DNA of 64,000 nucleotides. Origin: Caulobacter radicis. Lineage in GTDB: Bacteria > Pseudomonadota > Alphaproteobacteria > Caulobacterales > Caulobacteraceae. The stretch covers positions 1 through 64,000 of the forward strand of contig NZ_QDKO01000014.1 of NCBI RefSeq assembly GCF_003094615.1, in the 5' to 3' direction. The notes under the pieces are model-generated. The model saw only the letters and a list, made by a program, of their open reading frames with translations. It had not been told where the DNA came from and searched no databases. Positions 33,694 through 41,481 of this stretch are shown here, one piece after another. Position numbers and translations under genes: made by a program. Position 1 is the first letter of the stretch. Each line of letters begins with the position of its first letter.

Positions 33694-34458
33694 TTGGACC
33701 TGCCGCGCACCCCCTCGTTCCGCCTCGATGGCCGCCGGGCCCTGGTGACGGGGGCGGGACGGGGCATCGGCCTGGCCGCCGCCGCGGCCCTGGCGCAGGC
33801 CGGGGCCGAGGTGACCCTGGCGGCCCGTTCGGCGGGCGAGATCGAGGCGGCCGCTCAGGCGATCCGCGACGAGGGCGGGCGGGCGCAGGCGCTTGTGCTC
33901 GACGTCGGCGATCTTTCGGCGGTGAAGGCCGCCACCGCCGCGACGCCGGCCTTCGACGTGCTGGTCAACAACGCCGGAACCAACCGTCCCAAGCCCTTCG
34001 CCGAGGTGACCGAGGACGACTACGACGCCGTGCTGGACCTCAATCTCAAGGCCGCCTTCTTCGTCGCCCAGGCCGTGGCCGGGCGGATGCTCGAGGCCGG
34101 CGTGAGGGGCTCGATCGTCAACCTGACCTCGCAGATGGGCCACGTCGGCGGCGCGCGGCGCAGCCTCTACTGCGCGTCGAAGTGGGGGCTGGAGGGCCTG
34201 TCCAAGGCCATGGCGCTGGACCTGGCCCCGCACGGGATCCGGGTGAACACCATCGCCCCGACCTTCATCGAGACCCCGCTGACCCGGCCGTTCTTCGAGG
34301 ACCAGGCCTTCCTCGACAGCGTGCTTTCCAAGATCAAGCTGGGGCGCCTCGGCCAGGTCGAGGACCTGATGGGCGCGGTGGTGTTCCTGGCTTCGGACGC
34401 CAGCGCCCTGATGACCGGCAGCGCCCTGGTGGTGGACGGCGGCTGGACGGTGGACTGA
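33694..34458 (+). CDS. short-chain dehydrogenase/reductase
   Basis: 254 residues from TTG at 33694; the upstream GGAG overlaps the previous stop, and the start keeps the whole Rossmann domain. Cofactor motif TGAGRGIG, NNAG, and catalytic S-Y-K (LTSQMGHVGG; YCASK). It starts six bases after the HisD-like gene ends, so the two are cotranscribed and probably act in one pathway on successive alcohol or aldehyde steps. Confidence 0.9.
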   Translation: MDLPRTPSFRLDGRRALVTGAGRGIGLAAAAALAQAGAEVTLAARSAGEIEAAAQAIRDEGGRAQALVLDVGDLSAVKAATAATPAFDVLVNNAGTNRPKPFAEVTEDDYDAVLDLNLKAAFFVAQAVAGRMLEAGVRGSIVNLTSQMGHVGGARRSLYCASKWGLEGLSKAMALDLAPHGIRVNTIAPTFIETPLTRPFFEDQAFLDSVLSKIKLGRLGQVEDLMGAVVFLASDASALMTGSALVVDGGWTVD

Positions 34459-34503
34459 GGGCTCGACGCCTCCCGCAAGCTGGGCTAGGCCTCGCTTACC
34501 AGT

Positions 34504-34590
34504 GCGGGCATGGCGAAACTGGTAGACGCAGCGGACTTAAAATCCGCCGGCCGCAAGGCCTTGCCGGTTCGACCCCGGCTGCCCGCACCA
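34504..34590 (+). tRNA. tRNA-Leu(TAA)
   Basis: 87 bases with encoded CCA and a long variable arm, as class II tRNAs have. Acceptor GCGGGCA pairs with TGCCCGC. The anticodon stem GCGGA/TCCGC encloses CTTAAAA, so the anticodon is TAA. The neighbouring minus-strand gene ends five bases beyond. Confidence 0.96.
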
Positions 34591-34595
34591 GGCGC

Positions 34596-35012
34596 TCAGC
34601 GCGCCCGCCGCCGCCAGGCCAGCATCCCCAGCCCCGCCGCAAACGCCACCAGTTCGGCGTAGCTCCACAGGTAGTAGGCCGAGAAGAAGCCCCACTGGCG
34701 CAGCGAGCGGTCCAGCGCGAAGGCGACGTGGGTCAGCACGATCAGCAGCTGGAAGGCGGTCATGAACAGCAGCCAGATCCGCCGGTCGAACAGGGTCAGG
34801 CCGACCAGCACGCTGAGATAGACCAGGTCGATGGCGAAGATGCCCCACTGGGTGAGGCTCTTGTCCTCGATCTCGGCCAGGGCCGAGCCGACCCAGGCCA
34901 GCATGGTGGCGACGGCCAGCACGCGCTCGAGCCGGCCGCCCATCCACAAGGCCACGCCGCAGACCACGAACATCGCGCCGGCGCCGAGCTGGGTCGGCAG
35001 GATGCTGAACAT
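34596..35012 (-). CDS. small integral membrane protein of unknown function
   Basis: 138 residues with four predicted membrane segments (about 10-24, 30-45, 56-75, 80-98 and a fifth near 115-132), short charged loops and a basic tail (WRRRAR). No family recognised. The start codon at 35012 is directly preceded by an 8-bp hairpin whose right arm contains the G-rich ribosome binding site. Confidence 0.7.
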   Translation of the reverse strand: MFSILPTQLGAGAMFVVCGVALWMGGRLERVLAVATMLAWVGSALAEIEDKSLTQWGIFAIDLVYLSVLVGLTLFDRRIWLLFMTAFQLLIVLTHVAFALDRSLRQWGFFSAYYLWSYAELVAFAAGLGMLAWRRRAR

Positions 35013-35014
35013 GA

Positions 35015-35039
35015 GGCCCCCGAACAGTGTCCGGGGGCC
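35015..35039 (-). promoter_or_regulatory. hairpin covering the ribosome binding site of the membrane protein gene
   Basis: On the minus strand GGCCCCCG pairs with CGGGGGCC around a nine-base loop, ending two bases before the ATG at 35012. The paired G run is the only ribosome binding site, so the fold would lower translation. It could instead be a terminator for the gene ending at 35086, but no T run follows. Confidence 0.4.
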
Positions 35040-35085
35040 ATTGTCGCGACGAATCGCGGGCGTCGGAAGAGGCGGAAGACCCTGA

Positions 35086-35433
35086 TCAGGCCGACTTCAC
35101 CACCTCCAGGAAGCCGGTGCGGGTGGGATCGCCGTCCTCGGCCTTGTCGCCGCCGCCCACCAGGGTGACGCGGCGCAGCCCGATCTGGTCCTTGGCGTCG
35201 GCCAGGGCGCCGTGGGCGGCGATCAGCGAGCGGCGGACGTCGGCCAGGCCGGAGGCGGCCTCCATCACGTGGTCGACGGCCTGCTGGCCGACCCCGGCGG
35301 CGACCCTGGCCTGCAGGCGGGCGCGGGGCATGGCGGCGATCAGTTCGCCCATGGCGGCCAGGGTGTTGTCCACGGCCTCTTCGGCGGTGAACAGGCGGGT
35401 GGCGAGGTGCTCGGCGACGATGCGGCGGTTCAT
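35086..35433 (-). CDS. conserved-looking hypothetical protein
   Basis: 115 residues, helical and soluble, no signal or membrane segment. Notable stretches are EEAVDNTLAAMGELIAAMP and a C-terminal region LRRVTLVGGGDKAED. Codon use is normal for the genome. A GAGGGG ribosome binding site precedes the ATG at 35433. Function unknown; order and length suggest a small regulatory or accessory protein, possibly of phage origin. Confidence 0.6.
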   Translation of the reverse strand: MNRRIVAEHLATRLFTAEEAVDNTLAAMGELIAAMPRARLQARVAAGVGQQAVDHVMEAASGLADVRRSLIAAHGALADAKDQIGLRRVTLVGGGDKAEDGDPTRTGFLEVVKSA

Positions 35434-35527
35434 GAAGCGGTGTCCCCTCGGAAGTCCGGCGCTCCGGCAGGCGCGCTCCGGACGGTGATCGAAGGCGCCG
35501 GCGGGCGCCTCCTGGGGGAAGGCGGCC

Positions 35528-36367
35528 TCAGCCGTGGCGCAGGTTCTGGAAGAGCTCGACCACCTGGCGCGCGCTGAGCAGCCCGCCGATCAGCATGGCG
35601 AAGCCGAGCGCGATGGCCAGGACGGCCAGGAGGCGGAAGGCGGGGGTCAGAGCATGGTCGGATCCTCCGCGTATTTCTCGCGGAAGCCATCGTCCAGCAC
35701 CGTGGCGGTGATGGTCAGGATCTCCCTCAGCACCATCTCGGCCGGCTTGGCCGCCGATTCCTTGCGGATCGCCGAGACCAGGTCGGCCACCAGCGGCTGC
35801 AGTTCCGGCGGCGCCAGGTCGGTCAGCTGGCGCTGGAGTTGCGACCAGCCGAAGGCCGGGAGCGCCGGCTCCGGCGGCAGGGGCGGCCAGGCCTGCTCGA
35901 AGGCGGTCACCGCCTGGCGGATCTGGCGGGCCTTCCAGACCAGCAGGCCCAGTCGGTGCTCCTGCAGGCAGGTCGTGTTGGCCGGCGGCGGGATGGTGTT
36001 GTCGGGAAACTCTTTCACTGGGGTCGAAGGCCTCGGTTGATTGCGAGGCCGACGGTGGCGAGGAGAGCGGGGCGCCCGCCAGTCCGATTGGATCGGGGTG
36101 GGATTGAATCCCATAGTCCCCGGCGGCGAATCCCACGGTCCCGGCGACTCGCTCATGCTCGCTCAGCACCCGGGCGGCGGCCCGCCGGCCGTTGACGCCA
36201 AGCTTGCGGCAGGCGCTTTCGACCAGGGCGTCGGCGCGCGACTTGGAAACCCCCATCAGCGGGCCGATTTCCTTGGAAAGCCTGTGTTCGCTGACCAGGC
36301 GAAGGGCTTCCCGTTCGCGTTTGGTCAACAGTTCGAGGCCGGCGGTGATGTGGGGCGTGTCGGGCAT
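35528..36367 (-). CDS. LuxR-type helix-turn-helix protein (C-terminal frame uncertain)
   Basis: Open from ATG at 36367. Residues 10-70 form a LuxR-type helix-turn-helix (LLTKREREALRLVSEH, GVSKSRADALVESACRKLGV). Beyond about residue 110 the frame loses protein-like composition and crosses a better coding frame at 35647-36018. The last 40 codons again look real, with a membrane helix (FRLLAVLAIALGFAMLIGG). Either two short genes share one open frame, or a frameshift joins the DNA-binding domain to the middle frame. Only the N-terminal domain is reliable. Divergent from the XRE gene. Confidence 0.55.
   Translation of the reverse strand: MPDTPHITAGLELLTKREREALRLVSEHRLSKEIGPLMGVSKSRADALVESACRKLGVNGRRAAARVLSEHERVAGTVGFAAGDYGIQSHPDPIGLAGAPLSSPPSASQSTEAFDPSERVSRQHHPAAGQHDLPAGAPTGPAGLEGPPDPPGGDRLRAGLAAPAAGAGAPGLRLVATPAPADRPGAAGTAAAGGRPGLGDPQGIGGQAGRDGAEGDPDHHRHGAGRWLPREIRGGSDHALTPAFRLLAVLAIALGFAMLIGGLLSARQVVELFQNLRHG
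35647..36018 (-). CDS. hypothetical helical protein overlapping the LuxR-type frame
   Basis: 123 residues from GTG at 36018, or longer from ATG at 36114 or 36156. Codon composition is clearly coding: RLGLLVWKARQIRQAVTAFE and PLVADLVSAIRKESAAKPAE. It overlaps the LuxR-type open frame in a +1 register and ends (TGA at 35647) at the point where that frame's C-terminal membrane stretch begins. No family is recognised. No good ribosome binding site precedes any of the starts, which raises the possibility of a frameshift from the upstream domain. Confidence 0.5.
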   Translation of the reverse strand: MKEFPDNTIPPPANTTCLQEHRLGLLVWKARQIRQAVTAFEQAWPPLPPEPALPAFGWSQLQRQLTDLAPPELQPLVADLVSAIRKESAAKPAEMVLREILTITATVLDDGFREKYAEDPTML

Positions 36368-36472
36368 GAGGGCGAGCGGGAGGAAACTACTCGATCTAAG
36401 AGGGAGGTGCGTTGCGGCCGATGACGGCTACGTCGATAGATAGCCGAGTTCTGTGAGCTTCGGATAATATCG

Positions 36473-36847
36473 ATGACGACAACCGGCCCGGATCCCATCG
36501 ACCTCGCGGTCGGAACCCGCATCCGTATTCGTCGTCGTTATCTGAAGGTCAGCCAGGACGACCTGGCCGCGGCGCTGGGCCTGACCTTCCAGCAGATCCA
36601 GAAATACGAGCGGGGCGAGAACCGCGTCTCGGCCTCGATGCTGGTGCGCATCGCCGGCCGGCTGGAGACGACGGTGGCCGCCCTGGTGGGCGAGGACGCG
36701 CCGTCCGGAGAGGACTCGGCCATGCTGGCGGCGCTGACCCTGCCCGGCGCGCTCGACCTGCTGCACGCCTACGCCGCCGCCGGCCCCAAGACCCAGCGGG
36801 CGCTGCTGGGCCTGGCCCAGTCGCTGCTGGCGGCCGACGAGGAGTAG
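36473..36847 (+). CDS. XRE-family helix-turn-helix regulator
   Basis: 124 residues. The N-terminal Cro/CI-like domain covers residues 8-70: [30 protein letters not shown], then [17 protein letters not shown], then [10 protein letters not shown], quoted as separate pieces. The C-terminal 50 residues are Ala/Leu-rich and may dimerise. Divergent from the LuxR-type gene with 105 bases between the starts, which resembles paired phage-type regulators, but no phage structural genes are nearby. Confidence 0.88.
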   Translation: MTTTGPDPIDLAVGTRIRIRRRYLKVSQDDLAAALGLTFQQIQKYERGENRVSASMLVRIAGRLETTVAALVGEDAPSGEDSAMLAALTLPGALDLLHAYAAAGPKTQRALLGLAQSLLAADEE

Positions 36848-36857
36848 GGCCGGGAGC

Positions 36858-37619
36858 TCAGGCCTCCAGCCGCTCGACGTTCGAAACGCCGAGGTCGGCC
36901 AAGGTCTTTTCCAGCTCGACGGCGGCGGCCTCGACCTGCGCCGGATCGCGGCCGCGGATGACGAGGCTGGCGCCGTAGAGGTCCGGCGGGGCGAAGAACG
37001 GATAGCTGCCGATCGACAGGTCCGGGTGGGCTTTCGCGACCGCCTCCAGCGGGGCGGCGATCGTGCCCTCGCCCGTGCCGGTGACGCGCACGGTCGTGGC
37101 CACCACGACGGCGCCGGTGCGCAGGCGCGGGCCGACGTCGTCGAGCATGCCGCGCATGATCGCCGGCACGCCGGCCAATACGAACACGTTCTCCTTCTGG
37201 AAGCCGGGCGGGCCCTGCACGGGGTTCTTCACCAGCGTGCCGCCTTCGGGCACGTGCGCCATGCGGCGGCGGGCGGCGTTGGGCTCGCCCCAGCGCTCGC
37301 GCAGCAGGGCCATGATCTCGGGATGCTCGGGGGCGGTGACGCCGAAGGCCTTGGCCACCGAATCGGCGGTGATGTCGTCGTGGGTGGGGCCGATGCCGCC
37401 GGTGGTGATCAGGTAGTCGTACTTGGTCCGCAGGGCGTTGACCGCCTCGACGATCTCCTGCTCGACGTCGGGGACCACGCGCGCTTCGCACAGATCCACG
37501 CCGTAGGTCGCCAGGTACTTGGCGATGGCGTTGAGGTTCACGTCCTGGGTGCGGCCCGACAGGATCTCGTCGCCGATGATCAGCACCGCCGCCGTCACCC
37601 GATCCTTGCTGGCCGTCAT
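36858..37619 (-). CDS. CinA N-terminal/molybdopterin-binding (MoaB-like) domain protein
   Basis: 253 residues from ATG at 37619, with AGGAG eight bases upstream; an in-frame start at 37643 adds eight residues without a binding site. The MoCF-binding domain is clear: VLIIGDEILSGRTQD, ITTGGIGPTHDD and VLAGVPAIMRGML. It corresponds to the N-terminal domain of CinA without the PncC-type nicotinamide-nucleotide amidohydrolase domain. Such stand-alone forms are common in alphaproteobacteria and likely act in NAD or nucleotide-damage metabolism rather than in competence. Confidence 0.88.
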   Translation of the reverse strand: MTASKDRVTAAVLIIGDEILSGRTQDVNLNAIAKYLATYGVDLCEARVVPDVEQEIVEAVNALRTKYDYLITTGGIGPTHDDITADSVAKAFGVTAPEHPEIMALLRERWGEPNAARRRMAHVPEGGTLVKNPVQGPPGFQKENVFVLAGVPAIMRGMLDDVGPRLRTGAVVVATTVRVTGTGEGTIAAPLEAVAKAHPDLSIGSYPFFAPPDLYGASLVIRGRDPAQVEAAAVELEKTLADLGVSNVERLEA

Positions 37620-37781
37620 GCGCGTCGCTCCTATTGTCGCCACTAGGACTTAAGGCCAGCCCGGGCGGCGGGCAACGGCGTCGTACGATCGATGCGGTTC
37701 GCGCGCGCCCAACCCTCGATTGACACCCGGGTCGGCGTGACAGCTTATCGCTGCATCTTTCAGCTTAACCATCGAGCCGTG

Positions 37782-38078
37782 ATGCGCGCCTTCGTTGTCT
37801 CCGCCCTGATCTCCATCGCCGTGGCCGGTTCGGCCGCCGCCCAGACCGTCGCCCCGACGGACGCCGCCACCGCGCCTGCCGCCGCTGACAAGAAGGCCGA
37901 GAAGAAGAAGGACGCCGGCGTCGTGTGCCGTCGCGAGCGCGTCGTCGGCAGCAACCGTCCGGTCCGGGTCTGCACCACGGCCGCCCAGCGCGACACCGAC
38001 AAGGAAGCCGCCCGCATCCTGCTCGAGGGCCGCGCGCCCAACAGCACCGACGCCCCCGACGGCGGCTCCGCGAACTGA
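37782..38078 (+). CDS. small exported protein of unknown function
   Basis: 98 residues from ATG at 37782. Signal peptide [20 protein letters not shown] with cleavage after AAAQ, a Lys/Ala-rich linker, and a short domain with two cysteines ([18 protein letters not shown]). Similar Cys-Arg-Arg exported proteins occur in other Caulobacterales. The stop is 13 bases before the sfsA start, so the genes may be cotranscribed. Function unknown. Confidence 0.7.
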   Translation: MRAFVVSALISIAVAGSAAAQTVAPTDAATAPAAADKKAEKKKDAGVVCRRERVVGSNRPVRVCTTAAQRDTDKEAARILLEGRAPNSTDAPDGGSAN

Positions 38079-38091
38079 CGCCCTCGGTATC

Positions 38092-38805
38092 GTGCGTCTT
38101 CCGCAACCGCTGAGCCGCGGTCGCATCGTCCAGCGCTACAAGCGGTTCTTCTGCGACCTGGTGCTGGACGACGGCCGCGAGATCACCGCCCACTGTCCCA
38201 ACTCCGGCGCCATGCTGGGCGTGAACCGGCCGGGGCAGGGGGCTTGGGTCTCGTACTCCGACGACCCCAAGCGCAAGCTGTCCTGGACGCTGCAACTGGT
38301 CGAGGCCGCGGGTCCCGACGGAACCGGACTCGTGGGGATCAACACCCTGCTGCCCAACAAGCTGGTGGCCGAGGCCCTGGTCGGCGGGGTGATCCCGCAG
38401 CTGACCGGCTACGCCTCGATCCGGCCCGAGGTGAAGTACGCCGCCGCCAGCCGCGTCGACTTTCTGCTCACCGATCCCGACCGGCCGCCGTGCTGGCTGG
38501 AGGTCAAGAACGTCCACCTTTCCCGCAGCCCGGGCCTGGCCGAGTTCCCCGACTGCAAGGCCGCTCGCTCGACCCGCCATCTGGAGGACCTCGCCGCCCA
38601 GGTGCGCGAGGGCCATCGCGCCGTGGCGCTGTTCGTCGTGCAGCGCGAGGACTGCGAAGAGTTCCAGGCCTGCCGCGAGCTCGATCCAGCCTTCGCCGCC
38701 GGCCTGGACCGCGCCGCCGAGGCGGGGGTTGAGGTCATGGTCTGGGCCTGCGCCATGAGCACGCAGGAGATCCGGATCGCGCGGCCGATCGTGTGGAGGC
38801 TCTGA
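38092..38805 (+). CDS. sfsA: DNA/RNA nuclease SfsA family protein
   Basis: 237 residues from GTG at 38092. SfsA features are the OB-fold opening [31 protein letters not shown], the PD-(D/E)XK-like core with [13 protein letters not shown] and [10 protein letters not shown], and [16 protein letters not shown]. Named for sugar-fermentation stimulation, the family has nuclease activity in E. coli. It lies just upstream of map on the same strand, separated by a repeat fragment. Confidence 0.94.
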   Translation: MRLPQPLSRGRIVQRYKRFFCDLVLDDGREITAHCPNSGAMLGVNRPGQGAWVSYSDDPKRKLSWTLQLVEAAGPDGTGLVGINTLLPNKLVAEALVGGVIPQLTGYASIRPEVKYAAASRVDFLLTDPDRPPCWLEVKNVHLSRSPGLAEFPDCKAARSTRHLEDLAAQVREGHRAVALFVVQREDCEEFQACRELDPAFAAGLDRAAEAGVEVMVWACAMSTQEIRIARPIVWRL

Positions 38806-38809
38806 GGCG

Positions 38810-38837
38810 CTCCCTCATCCTTGATGGGGGAGGGAAG
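38810..38837. repeat. single short intergenic palindrome
   Basis: One copy of the ctccctcatccttgatggggg element after sfsA, able to form a hairpin. A solo rather than paired copy. Confidence 0.55.
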
Positions 38838-38949
38838 CACTCGGCGCCACCGGTTGAAATTTCATGCTATGGTCGCGACATAAGCCCGACCGGCATCTGT
38901 GTTTCCTGCGCGCCGCGTGGCCGCGCCCCTGTTTGAGATTGAACCGCCC

Positions 38950-39780
38950 ATGACCCTCGACGACGCCTTCGAGATCGAGACCGAGACCCGCACGGGCCAG
39001 ATCAAGATCCACAAGCCCGAAGACTTCGAGGGCATGCGCCGCGCCGGCCGCCTGGCCGCCGAGTGCCTGGACATGCTGATCCCGCACGTCGTGCCCGGCG
39101 TCTCGACCGATCATCTCGACACGCTGGCCCGCGAGTTCATCCTCGACCACGGCGCCCTGCCGGCCTGCCTGTTCTATCGCGGCTATCCCAAGACCGTCTG
39201 CATCTCGCGCAACCACGTGGTCTGCCACGGCATCCCGGGCGACTGGACCCTGCGCGAGGGCGACATCGCCAATATCGACGTCACCGTCATCGTCGACGGC
39301 TGGCACGGCGACACCTCGCGCATGTACGGCGTGGGCGAGGTCGGCCCGCGCGCCCGCCGCCTGGTCGACATCACCTATGAAAGCCTGGCCCGCGGCCTGG
39401 CGGCCGTGAAGCCGGGCGCGACCCTGGGCGACATCGGCCACGCCATCCAGTCCTACGTCGAGGCCCAGCGCTGCAGCGTCGTGCGCGACTTCTGCGGCCA
39501 TGGCCTGGGCAAGGTGTTCCACGACGCCCCCAACATCCTGCACTTCGGCCGTCCCGGCCAGGGCGCGGTGCTGAAGGCCGGCATGTTCTTCACCGTCGAG
39601 CCGATGGTGAACCTGGGCAAGCCGGCGGTGAAGGTGCTGGGCGACGGCTGGACGGCCGTGACCCGCGACAAGTCGCTGTCGGCCCAGTGCGAGCACTCGA
39701 TCGGCGTGACGGAAGACGGCTGCGAGATCTTCACGGCCTCGCCGACCGGCCTGTTCCAGCCGCCGATGCAGGGCGCCTAA
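38950..39780 (+). CDS. map: methionine aminopeptidase, type I
   Basis: 276 residues from ATG at 38950. Removes the initiator methionine from new proteins. The metal ligands are in NIDVTVIVDGWHGDTSRMY (two Asp), GHGLGKVFHDAP (His), FTVEPMVN (Glu) and CEHSIGVTEDG (Glu). The N-terminal 20 residues (TLDDAFEIETETRTGQIKIH) are typical of the alphaproteobacterial form. An essential gene as a rule. Confidence 0.96.
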   Translation: MTLDDAFEIETETRTGQIKIHKPEDFEGMRRAGRLAAECLDMLIPHVVPGVSTDHLDTLAREFILDHGALPACLFYRGYPKTVCISRNHVVCHGIPGDWTLREGDIANIDVTVIVDGWHGDTSRMYGVGEVGPRARRLVDITYESLARGLAAVKPGATLGDIGHAIQSYVEAQRCSVVRDFCGHGLGKVFHDAPNILHFGRPGQGAVLKAGMFFTVEPMVNLGKPAVKVLGDGWTAVTRDKSLSAQCEHSIGVTEDGCEIFTASPTGLFQPPMQGA

Positions 39781-39799
39781 GGCGGTTTTGAAGCGTCTT

Positions 39800-39902
39800 G
39801 CGTCCTTCGAGGCTCGCCTTGCGGCTCGCACCTCAGGATGAGGACCTTGGTGCACTGCCTTCCTCATCCTGAGGCGCCCGCGCAGCGGGCCTCGAAGGAC
39901 GC
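39800..39902. repeat. inverted repeat of the 'cgtccttcgaggctcg ... cctcaggatgag' type
   Basis: GCGTCCTTCGAGGCTCGC at the left end is matched by GGGCCTCGAAGGACGC at the right end, with inner CCTCAGGATGAGGA and TCCTCATCCTGAGG arms. A second repeat family, distinct from the ctccccc elements. Confidence 0.75.
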
Positions 39903-39999
39903 ACGGCCTGCGCACGCACCCTTACGGGCGTGTAGGCTCTAGGCGAAACTGACATTTCAGCCTACCTATCAGTCCGAGGACAACCTTCGGAGCGGTTTC

Positions 40000-40767
40000 G
40001 TGCGCCAGCCTTCGCCCCCTCGGGGCCCTGACGACGCCCCCTACAACGTCGCTGGAGGCGGCGCGCGCTCGCGCATGCTGGTGCTGGACGTCTGCTCGTC
40101 GTCGGGCCTGGAGGACTGGTCGCCCGACCTGCAGAAGGCCAAGGTCTATGAGAAGATCCTGCTCGACCTGATCCTGGGCGAGCTGCCGCCGGGCGCGCGT
40201 CTGGACGAGCAGTCGCTGGCGGCCCGCTACGATGCGGGCCTGGCCGGGGTGCGCGACGCCCTGGGCCGCCTGGCGCTGGAGGGGCTGGTGATCCGCCGCG
40301 CCCGCTCGGGCACGACGGTGGCGCCGCTGGATCTCGTGGATCTGCGCCAGGGCTACGAGGCCCGGGCCCTGATCGAGCCGCACTGCGCGGGTCTGGCCGC
40401 CCGCCACGCCTCCAAGGCCGACATCGCCGCCATCAAGGCCGTGTTCGACGACGCCGAGGCCGCCGCCAAGGCCCGCGACCTGCCGGCCCTGGTGGCCATG
40501 GACCAGCGCTTCCACGCCGCCGTCGCCCGCGCCTCGGGCAACCTCGCTTTGGCCCGTATCCTCATTCCGCTGCAACACAAGGCCGCCCGCTTCTGGGTGT
40601 TCTCGTTCGGCGGCGCGACTGAGGCCGAGCTGATGGCCGACATCGAGCAGCACCGCGAGGTCGCCGACGTCATCGCCAGCGGCGACGTCGAGGCCTCGAA
40701 GGCCGCGATGATGCGGGTGCTGAGCGTGACGCCCGAGGCCGTGCAGCGGCCGCCGGTCGAGGCTTGA
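40000..40767 (+). CDS. GntR-family regulator, FCD subfamily
   Basis: 255 residues from GTG at 40000 with CGGAG seven bases upstream; an alternative start is ATG at 40075. A winged helix-turn-helix covers residues about 45-110 (KVYEKILLDLILGELPPGAR, DEQSLAARYDAG, LEGLVIRRARSGTTVAPLD). The C-terminal FCD ligand domain has the metal-site Asp and histidines (MDQRFHAAVARASGN, EQHREVADVIASGD). FCD regulators usually sense organic acids; no obvious target operon adjoins, so the effector is unknown. Confidence 0.9.
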   Translation: MRQPSPPRGPDDAPYNVAGGGARSRMLVLDVCSSSGLEDWSPDLQKAKVYEKILLDLILGELPPGARLDEQSLAARYDAGLAGVRDALGRLALEGLVIRRARSGTTVAPLDLVDLRQGYEARALIEPHCAGLAARHASKADIAAIKAVFDDAEAAAKARDLPALVAMDQRFHAAVARASGNLALARILIPLQHKAARFWVFSFGGATEAELMADIEQHREVADVIASGDVEASKAAMMRVLSVTPEAVQRPPVEA

Positions 40768-40774
40768 GCTTAAG

Positions 40775-40890
40775 CCCTCCCCCTCGATGGGGGAGGGTTG
40801 GGTGGGGGTGGTGCGGCGTCGGCCGCTCTGCGTTTGCCTGAACCGCTGTCACCCCCATCCCCGGCCCTTCCCCCATCAAGGGGGAAGGGA
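40775..40890. repeat. intergenic palindromic repeat pair
   Basis: Inverted pair of the ccctccccctcgatgggggag element between the GntR gene and the toxin-antitoxin operon, ending 26 bases before the palindromic operator of that operon. Confidence 0.75.
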
Positions 40891-40907
40891 GCGTTCTCCA
40901 GTGATCT

Positions 40908-40949
40908 TCCATCCGGTCCAAATTTGGACTATATATAAATCTGGATGGA
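40908..40949. promoter_or_regulatory. operator/promoter of the Xre-RES operon
   Basis: A perfect 14-bp palindrome GTCCAAATTTGGAC at 40916-40929 followed by an A/T-rich box (TATATATAAAT). An outer pair TCCATCCGG (40908-40916) and CTGGATGGA (40941-40949) frames it with one mismatch. Likely autoregulatory site bound by the Xre antitoxin. Confidence 0.7.
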
Positions 40950-40956
40950 GGCCCGC

Positions 40957-41481
40957 ATGTCGATCGCCAAGCGCAAACCCGTCGAGGTCGCCGCCGGTCC
41001 CAGCGTGCTGGACCTGTCGCGGTTCTCGGCCGCCAACCGCCGGCGGCTGAGCGGCCCGGGCCTGCGCACCTTCCTGTCGATCGCCGACCTGTGGGGCCTT
41101 ACCGAGGACGAGCGCCTGCTGGTGCTGGGCCTGCCGTCGCGCTCGACCTACTACAACTGGATCAAGGCGGTGCGGGAGCATCGCGACATCACCCTAGACC
41201 TCGACATGCTGACCCGCATCTCGGCGGTGCTGGGCGTTCACCAGGCCTTGGGCGTGCTGCATGCCAGCGAGCGCGAAGGGATCGCCTGGCTGCGGACGCC
41301 CCATGCCGCGCCGCTGTTCGGCGGCCGCGCGCCGATCGCGCTCCTGACCTGCGGAACCCAGGATGGCATGGTCAGCCTGCGCCGCTTCCTCGACGCCGCG
41401 CGGGGCGGGCTCTACATGCCGCCGGGCGACATCGACCGCGACTTCCGCCCTTATGAAGACGCCGAGATCGTCTTCTCGTGA
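40957..41481 (+). CDS. MbcA/ParS/Xre-type antitoxin
   Basis: 174 residues from ATG at 40957, chosen because GGAGG lies five bases upstream; ATG at 40945 is an alternative. The N-terminal Xre-like helix-turn-helix region includes FSAANRRRLSGPGLRTF, and the C-terminal MbcA/ParS/Xre toxin-binding domain includes ADLWGLTEDERLLVLGLPSR and LGVHQALGVLHASER. It neutralises the RES toxin and represses the operon through the palindrome upstream. Overlaps the toxin gene by four bases (GTGA). Confidence 0.9.
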   Translation: MSIAKRKPVEVAAGPSVLDLSRFSAANRRRLSGPGLRTFLSIADLWGLTEDERLLVLGLPSRSTYYNWIKAVREHRDITLDLDMLTRISAVLGVHQALGVLHASEREGIAWLRTPHAAPLFGGRAPIALLTCGTQDGMVSLRRFLDAARGGLYMPPGDIDRDFRPYEDAEIVFS

